Below are positions 36,237 through 48,499 of a stretch of DNA of 64,000 nucleotides, piece by piece (within the stretch, counting starts at the first letter, position 1; every line of letters starts with the position of its first letter). The stretch comes from Steromphala cineraria. Lineage: Eukaryota > Mollusca > Gastropoda > Trochida > Trochidae. The stretch spans positions 31,254,171 to 31,318,170 of the forward strand of contig OU744723.1 of NCBI GenBank assembly GCA_916613615.1. Reading direction: 5' to 3'. The notes below the pieces were generated by a model. The model was not told the DNA's origin, did no database searches, and worked only from the letters and a program-made list of their open reading frames with translations. Both the position numbers and the translations under genes were made by a program.

Positions 36237-37686
36237 TAACCAAATGGGTCCATATTGATCCAGACTCGAGTTACTCCAATACGGAAAAAACTTGATGAAT
36301 CACAATTTTATTAGTTAACCTATTTTACGATTTAGACTCTCAACATTAAGAGGGTTCATATTAACGAAATTGTAAAATATAAATGTTATAAATGAACTTT
36401 CATAACTGTCAGTTTTAAATTGATAACTTCACGTTTTCTTGGCCAATTTTGTCGGCTCAGCTGATCTGTATTGGCCTAGTTGAGAGGGCAGGTGTCTTTC
36501 AGACGAAATATATCTGGTTTGTCATGATATTAGAATCATTTCACATTTACCAATATTTAGCTGAAAGATTTTTCTAGCAATTGATACCAGTTTAATGTGT
36601 TGACATTTTTTGTACCAGTACTAAAACATCAACATACTCTGTGTCTCTTTAATATTGATATGCATATTAAATTAAGTTTTTTTGTCGTCTGTTCTCATAT
36701 CAATCTATTGTTGTAGCTTGTACGGTCCCGCACGGATTGCACGTGCGGCACGAGAGGCTCTTGCCAATGCCAGCAACTTGAAATTGAAATTTGTTTCTCC
36801 AATCAGAGTCAATCTTTCGCGTCTCATTATGCATAAAACATGATATGTATTTCGGAATTATCACAACTTATGTCATGTTGAAAATGGATTAATATAGCGT
36901 TAAGCTAGTGTGTAAATGATCATTAATGACGAAGAAATGTGTCATATCATAGCATGTCGGGGAGTAGGGCTAAGTTTATGTTATAGTATTAGAAATCAAA
37001 AGATACTGGAGTGAACATGGCACAGGTAATGAGAAAACAACTGCAGGGGGATATTGTGTTATCGTTGGCGGATCCAGATAGGGGATGCGGGGTGCGCATC
37101 CTTTACAACGAGGGTTTAGAATCAGATAAATATAAGAGTCGCATTACTAATTGATAACCAATGTATCAAAAAGTAAAAGGGCAGGTTAGATTTATTATTC
37201 TTTCACACACATATTATCCAATCCATAACATTAAATTTAAAAGTTGTACTATAGTGACAACCATCGTGCGCACCCAAGCCTAACGACCATCCTGTATCTA
37301 TATGCTGTTTTATGTAACTGAACAGTTTTTAGCTAGCTAATTTTCTCCTAGTTTGCCGCCTTGTTTCATGCCGTCGGTTTAAACTAAATTTGCGAGTGTT
37401 GAATAACAATGAACAATTCTTTTTTTTTCAATGAAAATCTTAATACAGTCATATACGTGTATATTCATGGAAGTAAAATTCACATCTCAAAATTACATGA
37501 ATACTGGAGATATAACCTATCAAAGGTTATTTACGTGTAATTGTCATTGTAACTGCTTTAGATATCACAAATGATACTTGGCGATCAGATGTCTTTTTTT
37601 TTATCAATGTTTGGTATATGTGACCCAACAACTCAAGAAGCGGCTCGTGAAGTTCTGACCAGGTCACCAAACCATCCTTACTTAGC
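36237..37686. other. No gene between the two satellite arrays; one dispersed repeat
   Basis: No supportable open frame was found. Positions 36,916-37,285 are a repeat shared with 50,240-50,555. The segment near 36,735-36,800 (TGCGGCACGAGAGGCTCTTG) weakly resembles 11,765-11,830 and 43,640-43,680. Confidence 0.6.
36916..37285 (+). repeat. Dispersed repeat, second copy at 50,240-50,555
   Basis: It shares GAAGAAATGTGTCAT, GGAGTAGGGCTAAGTTTA, GGAGTGAACATGGC, TTTCACACACATATT and TAAATTTAAAAGTTGTA-like segments, in the same order and orientation. This copy carries about 70-90 extra bases (near 37,050-37,110) relative to the other. The family is not recognised. Confidence 0.75.
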
Positions 37687-40600
37687 CTAATTTACCAGTC
37701 TAAGTAAACCTAGCATCAATATTACCAGTTTCACTCCGATACGGACGTAAACCTTGCCTCTATATTACCAGTTTCACTCCGAAACGGACGTTAACCTTGC
37801 CTCAATATTACAAGTTTCACTCCGATACGGACGTAAACCTAGCCTCAATATTACCAGTTTCACTCCGATAAACCTAGCCTCAATATTACCAGTTTCACTC
37901 CGATACGGACGTAAACCTAGCCTCAATATTACCAGTTTCAATCCGATACGGACGTAAACCTAGCCTCAATATTACCAGTTTCAATCCGATACGGACGTAA
38001 ACCTAGCCTCAATATTACCAGTTTCACTCCGATACGGACGTAAACCTAGCCTCAATATTACCAGTTTCAATCCGATACGGACGTAAACCTAGCCTCAATA
38101 TTACCAGTTTCAATCCGATACGGACGTAAACCTAGCCTCAATATTACCAGTTTCACTCCGATACGGACGTAAACCTAGCCTCAATATTACAAGTTTCACT
38201 CCTATACGGACGTAAACCTAGCCTCAATATTACCAGTTTCACTCCGATACGGACGTAAACCTAGCCTCAATATTACAAGTTTCACTCCTATACGGACGTA
38301 AACCTAGCCTCAATATTACCAGTTTCAATCCGATACGGACGTAAACCTAGCCTCAATATTACCAGTTTCAATCCGATACGGACGTAAACCTAGCCTCAAT
38401 ATTATCAGTTTCAATCCGATACGGACGTAAACCTAGCCTCTATATTACCAGTTTCACTCCGATACGGACGTTAACCTAGCCTCAATATTACCAGTTTCAC
38501 TCCGATACGGACGTGAACCTAGTCTCAATATTACCAGTTTCAATCCGATACGGACGTTAACCTAGCCTCAATATTACCAGTTTCACTCCTATACGGACGT
38601 AAACCTAGCCTCAATATTACCAGTTTCACTCCGATACGGACGTAAACCTAGCCTCAATACTACCAGTTTCACTCCTATACGGACGTAAACCTAGCCTCAA
38701 TATTACCAGTTTCAATCCGATACGGACGTTAACCTAGCCTCAATATTACCAGTTTCAATCCGATACGGACGTAAACCTAGCCTCAATATTACAAGTTTCA
38801 CTCCGATACGGACGTAAACCTAGCCTCAATATTACCAGTTTCACTCCGATACGGACGTAAACCTAGCCTCAATATTACCAGTTTCACTCCGATACGGACG
38901 TAAACCTAGCCTCAATACTACAAGTTTCACTCCTATACGGATGTAAACCTAGCCTCAATATTACCAGTTTCACTCCGATAGGGACGTAAACCTAGCCTCA
39001 ATACTACCAGTTTCACTCCTATACGGACGTAAACCTAGCCTCAATATGACCAGTTTCACTCCTATATGGACATTAACCTAGCCTCAATATTACCAGTTTC
39101 AATCCGATACGGACGTAAACCTAGCCTCAATACTACAAGTTTCACTCCGATACGGACGTAAACCTAGCCTCAATATTACCAGTTTCACTCCGATTAAACC
39201 TAGCCTCAATATTACCAGTTTCACTCCGATACGGACGTAAACCTAGCCTCAATACTACCAGTTTCACTCCTATACGGACGTAAACCTAGCCTCAATATTA
39301 CCAGTTTCACTCCGATACGGACGTAAACCTAGCCTCAATACTACCAGTTTCACTCCTATACGGACGTAAACATAGCCTCAATATTACCAGTTTCACTCCT
39401 ATACGGACATAAACCTAGCCTCAATATTACCAGTTTCACTCCGATACTGACATAAACCTAGCCTCAATATTACCAGTTTCACTCCGATACTGACATAAAC
39501 CTAGCCTCAATACTACCAGTTTCACTCCGATTCGGACGTCAACCTAGCCTCAATATTACCAGTTTCACTCCGATACGGACGTAAACCTAGCCTCAATATT
39601 ACCAGTTTCAATCCGATACGGACGTAAACCTAGCCTCAATATTACCAGTTTCACTCCAAAACGGACGTAAACCAAGCCTCAATATTACCAGTTTCACTCC
39701 GATACGGACGTTAACCTAGCCTCAATATTGCCAGTTTCAATCCGATACTGGCGTAAACCTAGCCTCAATATTACCAGTTTCAATCCGATACGGACGTAAA
39801 CCTAGCCTCAATATTACCAGTTTCATTCCGATACGGACGTAAACCTAGCCTCAATATTACCAGTTTCACTCCGATCCGGACGTAAACCTAGCCTCAATAT
39901 TACCAGTTTCACTCCTATACGGACATTAACCTAGCCTCAATATTACCAGTTTCAATCCGATACGGACGTAAACCTAGCCTCAATATTACAAGTTTCACTC
40001 CGATACGGACGTAAACCTAGCCTCAATATTACCAGTTTCACTCCGATAAACCTAGCCTCAATATTACCAGTTTCACTCCGATACAGACGTGAACCTAGCC
40101 TCAATATTACCAGTTTCACTCCTATACGGACGTAAACCTAGCCTCAATATTACCAGTTTCACTCCTATACGGACGTAAACCTAGCCTCAATATTACCAGT
40201 TTCACTCCTATACGGACATAAACCTAGCCTCAATATTACCAGTTTCACTCCGATACGGACATAAACCTAGCCTCAATATTACCAGTTTCACTCCGATACG
40301 GACGTAAACCTAGCCTCAATACTACCAGTTTCACTCCTATACGGACGTAAACCTAGCCTCAATACTACCAGTTTCACTCCTATACGGACGTAAACCTAGC
40401 CTCAATATTACCAGTTTCACTCCTATACGGACATAAACCTAGCCTCAATATTACCAGTTTCACTCCGATACTGACATAAACCTAGCCTCAAAATTACCAG
40501 TTTCACTCCGATACTGACATAAACCTAGCCTCAATACTACCAGTTTCACTCCGATTCGGACGTAAACCTAGCCTCAATATTACCAGTTTCACTCCGATAC

Positions 40601-43377
40601 GGACGTAAATCTAGCCTCAATATTACCAGTTTCAATCCGATACGGACGTAAACCTAGCCTCAATATTACCAGTTTCACTCCGATACGGACGTAAACCTAG
40701 CCTCAATATTACCAGTTTCACTCCGATACGGACGTTAACCTAGCCTCAATATTGCCAGTTTCAATCCGATACTGGCGTAAACCTAGCCTCAATATTACCA
40801 GTTTCATTCCGATACGGACGTAAACCTAGCCTCAATATTATCAGTTTCACTCCGATACGGACGTAAACTTAGCCTCAATATTACCAGTTTCACTCCGATA
40901 CGGACGTAAATCTAGCCTCAATATTACAAGTTTCAATCCGATACGGACGTAAACCTAGCCTCTATATTACCAGTTTCACTCATATACGGACGTAAACCTA
41001 GCCTCAATATTACCAGTTTCACTCCGATACGGACGTAAACCTAGCCTCAATATTACCAGTTTCAATCCGATACGGACATAAACCTAGCCTCAATATTACC
41101 AGTTTCACTCCGATACGGACGTAAACCTAGCCTCAATATTACCAGTTTCACTCCGATACGGACGTAAACCTAGCCTCAATACTACAAGTTTCACTCCTAT
41201 ACGGACGTAAACCTAGCCTCAATATTACCAGTTTCACTCCGATAGGGACGTAAACCTAGCCTCAATACTACCAGTTTCACTCCTATACGGACGTAAACCT
41301 AGCCTCAATATGACCAGTTTCACTCCTATACGGACATTAACCTAGCCTCAATATTACCAGTTTCAATCCGATACGGACGTAAACCTAGCCTCAATATTAC
41401 AAGTTTCACTCCGATACGGACGTAAACCTAGCCTCAATATTACCAGTTTCACTCCGATAAACCTAGCCTCAATATTACCAGTTTCACTCCGATACTGACG
41501 TAAACCTAGCCTCAATATTACCAGTTTCACTCCTATACGGACGTAAACCTAGCCTCAATATTACCAGTTTCACTCCGATACGGACGTAAACCTAGCCTCA
41601 ATACTACCAGTTTCACTCCTATACGGACGTAAACCTAGCCTCAATATTACCAGTTTCACTCCTATACGGACATAAACCTAGCCTCAATATTACCAGTTTC
41701 ACTCCGATACGGACGTAAACCTAGCCTCAATACTACCAGTTTCACTCCTATACGGACGTAAACCTAGCCTCAATATTACCAGTTTCACTCCGATACGGAC
41801 GTAAACCTAGCCTCAATACTACCAGTTTCACTCCGATACGGACGTAAACCTAGCCTCAACATTACCAGTTTCACTCCGATACGGACGTTAACCTAGCCTC
41901 AATATTGCCAGTTTCAATCCGATACTGGCGTAAACCTAGCCTCAATATTACCAGTTTCAATCCGATACGGACGTAAACCTAGCCTCAATATTACCAGTTT
42001 CATTCCGATACGGACGTAAACCTAGCCTCAATATTACCAGTTTCACTCCGATACGGACGTAAACATAGCCTCAATATTACCAGTTTAACTCCGATACGGA
42101 CGTAAACCTAGCCTCAATATTACAAGTTTCAATCCGATACGGACGTAAACCTAGCCTCAATATTACCAGTTTCACTCCTATACGGACGTAAACCTAGCCT
42201 CAATATTACCAGTTTCACTCCGATACGAACGTAAACCTAGCCTCAATATTACCAGTTTCACTCCGATACGGACGTAAACCTAGCCTCAATATTAACAGTT
42301 TCACTCAGATACGGACGTAAACCTAGCCTCAATATTACCAGTTTCACTCCGATACGGACGTAAACCTAGCCTCAATATTACCAGTTTCACTCCGAAACGG
42401 ACGTAAACCTAGCCTCAATATTACCAGTTTCACTCCGAAACGGACGTAAACCTAGTCTCAATATTACCAGTTTCACTCCGATACGGACGTAAACCTAGCC
42501 TCAATATTACCAGTTTCACTCCGATACGGACGTAAACCTAGCCTCTATATTACCAGTTTCACTCCGATACGGACGTTAACCTAGCCTCAATATTACCAGT
42601 TTCACTCCTATACGGACGTAAACCTAGCCTCAATATTACCAGTTTCACTCCGATACGGACGTAAACCTAGCCTCAATATTACCAGTTTCACTCCGAAACG
42701 GACGTATACCTAGCCTCAATATTACCAGTTTCACTCCGATACGGACGTAAACCTAGTCTCAATATTACCAGTTTCACTCCGATACGGACGTAAACCTAGC
42801 CTCTATATTACCAGTTTCACTCCGATACGGACGTAAACCTAGCCTCAATATTACCAGTTTCACTCCTATACGGACGTAAACCTAGCCTCAATATTACCAG
42901 TTTCACTCCGATACGGACGTAAACCTAGCCTCAACATTACCAGTTTCACTCCGATACGGACGTAAACCTAGCCTCAATATTACAAGTTTCACTCCGAAAC
43001 GGACGTAAATCTAGCCTCAATATTACCAGTTTCACTCCGATACGGACGTAAACCTAGCCTCAATATTACCAGTTTCACTCCTATACGGACGTAAACCTAG
43101 CCTCAATATTACAAGTTTCACTCCGATACGGACGTAAACCTAGCCTCAATATTACCAGTTTCACTCCGAAACGGACGTAAACCTAGCCTCAATATTACCA
43201 GTTTCACTCCGATACGGACGTAAACCTAGCCTCTATATTACCAGTTTCACTCCGATACGGACGTAAACCTAGCCTCAATATTACCAGTTTCATTCCTATA
43301 CGGACGTAAACCTAGCCTCAATATTACCAGTTTCACGGGTAATATTGAGACTAGGTTTAGTTAGACTGCTAAGTTAC
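37687..43377. mobile_element. 5.67-kb TIR-bounded element whose interior is a 43-bp satellite (about 130 copies)
   Basis: The element proper is 37,696-43,368. Its left end is CAGTCTAAGTAAACCTAGC; its right end GGTTTAGTTAGACTG is the inverse, with 28 of 31 terminal bases matching. The flanks CTAATTTAC (37,687-37,695) and CTAAGTTAC (43,369-43,377) agree at eight of nine positions, as around the small MITE at 18,969-19,224 that has the same ends. The interior is a head-to-tail array of a 43-bp monomer (TAAACCTAGCCTCAATATTA ... TTTCACTCCGATACGGACG) that is itself the left terminal and subterminal sequence of the MITE. Monomer variants (CTCCGA, CTCCTA, ATCCGA; a short GATAAACC type; GATACTGGCG) recur in blocks. 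No protein is encoded. Confidence 0.93.
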
Positions 43378-44639
43378 CAACTATCTTTGACGTAGCTGGT
43401 CAATCACGAAACAAGCGCTTTCCGATCAAAGAACATGACTGTTTTACACAAACTTGTGAGTTACGGTGACTACATATCATGCCAGAAATAAATGTATATT
43501 TAACGTACTGCCCCCACTAACAGATAATGTAGATCTATGACAACATATATTATGACACCCCTTATAACGACTCCGTTACATAAAATATTGTTGTACTGAA
43601 GTTGTAGGTTAAACGTCCCGCTTGTACATTTCAGCCTGGTGCACGTGCAGCACGAAAAGCTCGTGAAAATCGGGCAATCCTCGGTTACACGATGTCAACG
43701 TATTCGACATACCACATTCCTATCTGTTATATCTGTTATAAGACACAATAGCTGGTTTTGATCTCAGATTATAGTGCCATAAATCAATTTTTTCCACATC
43801 ATTTGTTACCTAAGAAATGATCCACTTTTAGTGGTAACGAGTAACAAATATCATAACAAATCAAACAAGGCAACTACAATAATTAGATATAACCATCAAA
43901 TTTGCTTGAAACGAATTCATGAATTTAGAGAGTTTTACAGAGTATAAATTCTACTGGTGAAAAGATGACGAAACTTACTTAGCCAGTATTGATAAGTATT
44001 GTTCAAATTTGGATGAGCGTTTCAAGACTTTATAATAAACAGCTTTTGAAGAATTGTCAATATCCCTCATCCATTTTTGAAGAAACTGGTCTTTAAAAAC
44101 ATGATCAACATCAGAAATACAAGTCAAGGCACAGTACCTGGGCCAATACAGAACACTTAATTAATCACAGTCAAATTATTAACATCTTTATGTTGACCAC
44201 ATGAAGATCACCATGGTAAATGATTGAAGATTTTCAACCTTTTATCATTCACCCACTTTACAGTCAACTTTGAAATCCTGAACCTGCCCGTGATCCCTGT
44301 ACTTTTAGGTAAGTTTTTCCTTTTTTGAAAGACTTGCGAAGGCAAACATGTTCAGTGTCTTATTTAGCCTGTGTCAGGAAATCTCTTACTAAACTTTTAC
44401 AAGAGACAAAAAAAACCGAATGAATCGTTCTTCTTATAATCTTATATCCCTTTTAGTTGGGAGCAAAAATATCACATAATTTCAATGGTAAGAAAGTGAC
44501 ATAGTGTTGGCAAACACATCGACATCAGTTTTGTCTGTTCGTGTGTGTTATCAATCCATAATTTGTCGCCAAAATCAATTTATTGTTTCGTTTTAATATA
44601 TAAAACAATTGACTTTTTTCTGGCAACGAAGTTCTTCTC
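43378..44639. other. No gene seen
   Basis: Mixed non-coding sequence right of the 43-bp array. No exon, RNA gene or clear repeat terminus was recognised. Confidence 0.55.
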
Positions 44640-44765
44640 TACCCTCCCCGAATTACGATGGCTGGTTGTTGAAATGTCTTAAACGTAATGTGACGTTTTC
44701 TTGCACGTCCATATTATTTTCATTCTGAAGGGGTTTGGATCTTGTGCTTGAGGAGGTTTGTGCAG
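44640..44765 (-). repeat. Dispersed repeat, inverted copy of 19,726-19,850
   Basis: Its reverse complement shares GCACAAGATCCAAACC, GGACGTGCA, AACGTCACATTACG and GCCATCGTAATTCGG with 19,726-19,850. It is directly followed by a TGACCTTGACCTTGATCTTG run (44,771-44,790) of repeated TGACCT-like hexamers. Confidence 0.55.
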
Positions 44766-44939
44766 GACTTTGACCTTGACCTTGATCTTGACATAGTTGT
44801 AGTTATGTCTCAATCGTTCATTCCGTGCAGCATTAGAGAAATACATTCTGTCGAATGCTGCATCACGTTTTACATGTATTCTAGTCTATGTGAATTGTCT
44901 TTGATATGAATTGTTTTGAATATTATGTAATTAGTTGTC

Positions 44940-45043
44940 ATCACATTTCTGGAGAATTGTAATTATACAAAACAAATTTCCCTTTTGGGACACTAAAGAT
45001 TATCTTATCTTATCTTGTCTTATCTTATCAGTCTTACCTTATC
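44940..45043 (+). mobile_element. 3' tail of a LINE (severely 5'-truncated copy)
   Basis: ACAAATTTCCCTTTTGGGAC is followed by a (TTATC)n run. The reverse complement of 58,407-58,465 has the same order (ACAAATTTCCCCGCGGGG then TTATC repeats), where it ends a reverse transcriptase fragment. This is therefore probably a tail-only copy of that LINE. A TTAA-type MITE begins immediately after it. Confidence 0.65.
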
Positions 45044-45408
45044 TTAAAGGGGCAGTAGCACGTTTTTTGATAATTTTATATCTTAAATATTTCACTTATA
45101 ATTGTAAGTTAATGCCAAATGTATTATATAGACAGTGTCAACAATCTCATTACACAAGTCAATCACCCATAGTCAGAGGACAAAGTATGAGGATTCACAT
45201 GAAATCCATTTGCGGCCATTTTTGTGTGAACACCTTTAATTAATTTTTGTAAGAAAAAGGAATCGCATGGCTGAAACTTAACGATATATATTTGAATTAT
45301 TACTGCTTCATTTAGTTTAAATACATTGTCTTTCAATTGGAACCATTTATTTTCATTTTCCTGACATCACCTTATATTCCCCCTAAAAACGTGCTACTGC
45401 CCCTTTAA
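45044..45408. mobile_element. TTAA-type MITE, copy 2
   Basis: The left end is TTAAAGGGGCAGTAGCACG and the right end CGTGCTACTGCCCCTTTAA, perfect inverses over 19 bases. TTAA at both ends suggests insertion into TTAA, as used by piggyBac and Kolobok elements. The length is 365 bp including TTAA. No coding capacity. Confidence 0.92.
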
Positions 45409-45922
45409 CAAGCAGCGTTCTGTATGTGAATGAACGTCATAATGCTTTGAAACTTTCCCCTGTCAGACCCAAAGCCTGATGCAGTTGACGTTCGTGAATG
45501 TTCAGACTAACATCAAAAACTTTAAAAACGACGAATTTAGCTGATCTTTTGTTATGAATATTGTGACATACATTACCATACCGAATCTGTTGAACTTTTA
45601 TATGAAATTATAGGTCAAATTTCCATTAAAAAAGAAAACAATAATGAAAATACTGTTTTTTATCTCACAATTTTGGATGACATTTTGATTAATAACCAAA
45701 CCAGACTTTCCTAAAGATTAAACGAGTGACTTCTCGGTTTTTAAACACCATTGACAGCGATTGCAAATTTTTAAGTCTCTTTAAACAGGTCCGATAAATG
45801 GCAAATGGCTCCCTAAAGTTTTGTCGACTTTTTTTCACAAAAAAGAGATCTGTTATAAAAATCTGTATGACTGTGACAAGACGATGACGCAAATCCTTGA
45901 CCCGGATATACATATTTGGACT

Positions 45923-46285
45923 TTAAAGGGGCAGTAGCACGTTTTTTGATAATTTTATATTTCAAAATTTTCACTGATAATGGTATGTTAATGCTAAATG
46001 TATTATTTTGATAGTGTAATAAATCTCATTACACAAGCCAATCAGCCATAGTCAGAGGACAAAGTTTGAAGATTCACACAAAATCCATTGGCGGCCATTT
46101 TTGTGAACACCTTTTGATCATTTTCTGTAAGAAAAGGGAATCGCATGACTAAACTTTACATTACATATTTGAATTATTGTTGTCCCATTTAGTTTAAATA
46201 CATTGTCTTTCAATTAGATCAATTAATTTTCCTTTTCCTGACATCACCTTATATTCCCCCTAAAAGCATGCTACTGCCCCTTTAA
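45923..46285. mobile_element. TTAA-type MITE, copy 3
   Basis: Same orientation and ends as copy 2, 515 bp to its right. The right terminal repeat has drifted (AGCATGCTACTGCCCC for AACGTGCTACTGCCCC). The interior is collinear with copies 2 and 4. Confidence 0.92.
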
Positions 46286-48332
46286 TAGCACAATTATAGG
46301 CATGATTTCGTCGAAAACGTACACGAGGAAACGACTCAAATGACTAGATCTGGTGCTCAACAATTAACGAAAAACGTTGATGAAAAGAGTTTTTAAAAAC
46401 AAAGTTTTAAATAATATATGCCTTTGCTTGGGTATCCTTTTATCATGCTTTTACGTGTCTACACACTATTTTTGCTAAACTGTTTTCAAGTGCTTTTTAA
46501 ACGAATGAAATGGTAAAAAAACTTCTCTGTTTTTGAATCGAAGATTTAGTTAATCATGTTACAATTACACCAAAAAAGAATTATGACAATTGTGGTTTTT
46601 CTTGTTTTTACACAAGTCCAAACGTTTCAAAATCACCTATGCGTTTCTTTTTTTAAAGGGTAAACATGTATATACAGTCAAAACCTATGTTATGTAGATG
46701 TCTAGTAAACTTAATCAGGTGCGAGAACTTGAATCGTTATAAAGTAAGTTTATTACGGTAATTATACCTGCAGCAGGTGCGAGGATCATGTAACTTGATA
46801 TATTTACCATTTACCATATTGTTTATCTTCTATCATCCTTAAAGAATTGTATCGAAATATTTCGTTTCATTTTGTTGTCTGTTCACCACAAAGCTTATAT
46901 GAATGTGTGTATCTCATTTCATCTTTTCAAGTTTTTTTTATTTCTGTCTATATAGAATATCACTCTTTGTTCATAAATGATTTTCTTTAATAATCTTTCA
47001 AAATACAAACTGTAGATTTTTATTCTATCAACGACGGTATATAAAATGTATAGGTTTTACTGTTCAAGTATGAGGTTGAAACACTGAGAACTGACCTAGC
47101 ATCGATATAAAGTATAGCATAACAGATCACGTCAGAGATCAACACAAACAATCAGTCATAATATGAAACTGTCGCGATCCCGTCAGAACCAACATATACT
47201 ACTATAAGAATTTAAGGAACACTTGTACTGTGTCCCCTATATATTTAATATCTCAGCGATGGTAAAAGTTATGTATTTCATGAAAAAAAAACACCATGTT
47301 ACTGACATATCGGAACCATGTGTTGAGAGTGATTCAGTTTCTGCATCGGCTTTGATTTCAGAAACAAGACACGGGTGAAGAATGAAAGGCAGAGGATGTC
47401 GGATGGCTCAGATTCAAAACATTGTGGTCTTGTCTTGGGAACAAATGATAAATGATATAAATGATAAAACAACTTGAATCTTCCTTAACTTCTTTTGAGT
47501 AGTGTATATAGTGACGGCCTGGTTTGGTGTCAATTCTCAAGCACATTACTAAGCAAAACTGTCGTTTTCTATAATGTATTGTAACCATAGAAATTACCTA
47601 AGATGCGTCCAAAACTGCGAAGGAACAAAGGGGTCTTTCGGTTTGATCATTATCTCACTGAAGGTTTTAATTTAACCGGGGCAATAAATGCCTGTTAAAC
47701 TAAATATTAAACAACAAGAAACCTCATTATTTTTCCTATGGTAATTGGTAAATATATACAGAAAACACTGTCAACTTCCAAAAACACCAAAAAATGTTTT
47801 CATCGGTCCTCTAACAACAAAGATATCGCCCTTCAAAGTGCGCAATTTTAGGCTTCTCGATTTGACAGTCTGAAAAGGGATTCCACCGGATGAACGATAT
47901 TGCCTTTACTGCGCATGCGAGAAAGGGCGATGTGATGTGGCAGGTTATGATTGGCTGAGAGAAGTTTTACAGACTGAAAATATGATGTTTGTTTTCAAAG
48001 TCATTAAATGACTATTTTGCGCATGTGCTTGAACAAACAAAATATCGATGTTATCTCAAGATATCTTTCTGTATCCATTTCTGCATTGTGTACCCCCTCG
48101 GGGTTACATGTTGTTTAAGATAATAGGGTCAGCGGGTATAGAATAGGTATGCAGAGTAAGGTTACTGACCCCAAAAAGGCGTTTTTTAGAATATTCCAAT
48201 CTGATAAAAACAAGAGTTTAAGAATATTTAAAGTGTTGTTTTTTAAATTTTATGTTAATAAATTGTTAAAAAATAATTTCAGTATATCAATAATGATCAT
48301 TCTGAGATTATTGATTGAAATTAATATTAATA
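46286..48332. other. No gene seen
   Basis: Non-coding, AT-rich sequence. Short open frames lack homology and splice-site support. Nothing else was recognised. Confidence 0.55.
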
Positions 48333-48447
48333 CAGAGGAATATTTGGATGACAACTTCTTTGATCATTATATGCGACCTTTCGAATGAATCTGTGTCGAA
48401 ACGTCGCATACAATGAACAAAGAAGTTGTCATCCATATATTCCTCTG
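48333..48447. repeat. 115-bp inverted repeat with 45-bp arms
   Basis: The left arm starts CAGAGGAATATTTGGATGAC and ends ATATGCGAC. The right arm starts GTCGCATACAATG and ends CCATATATTCCTCTG. Forty-two of 45 positions pair, and the loop is about 25 bases (containing GTGTCGAAAC). It lies about 50 bp upstream of a LINE remnant and may belong to a retroelement. Confidence 0.8.
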
Positions 48448-48499
48448 CATGATTGTCATTCCAACTTCTCAAATGCCTCTCAAAGAAGAAGTAAATATT

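Noticed and set aside
26303..36243. Long open frames (up to 504 codons) in the 63-bp satellite as genes
   Set aside because: The openness follows from a stop-free unit of length divisible by three; variants change amino acids without bias to silent sites, and the plus strand is also partly open.
48149..48388. 79-codon open frame as a small gene
   Set aside because: Low-complexity Lys/Phe/Ile product, overlapping the 48,333 hairpin, with no homology or splice support.
48360..48410. Hammerhead ribozyme of a Penelope-like element
   Set aside because: CGAAAC and GTC are present, but the CTGATGA core strand is missing or too degraded to claim.
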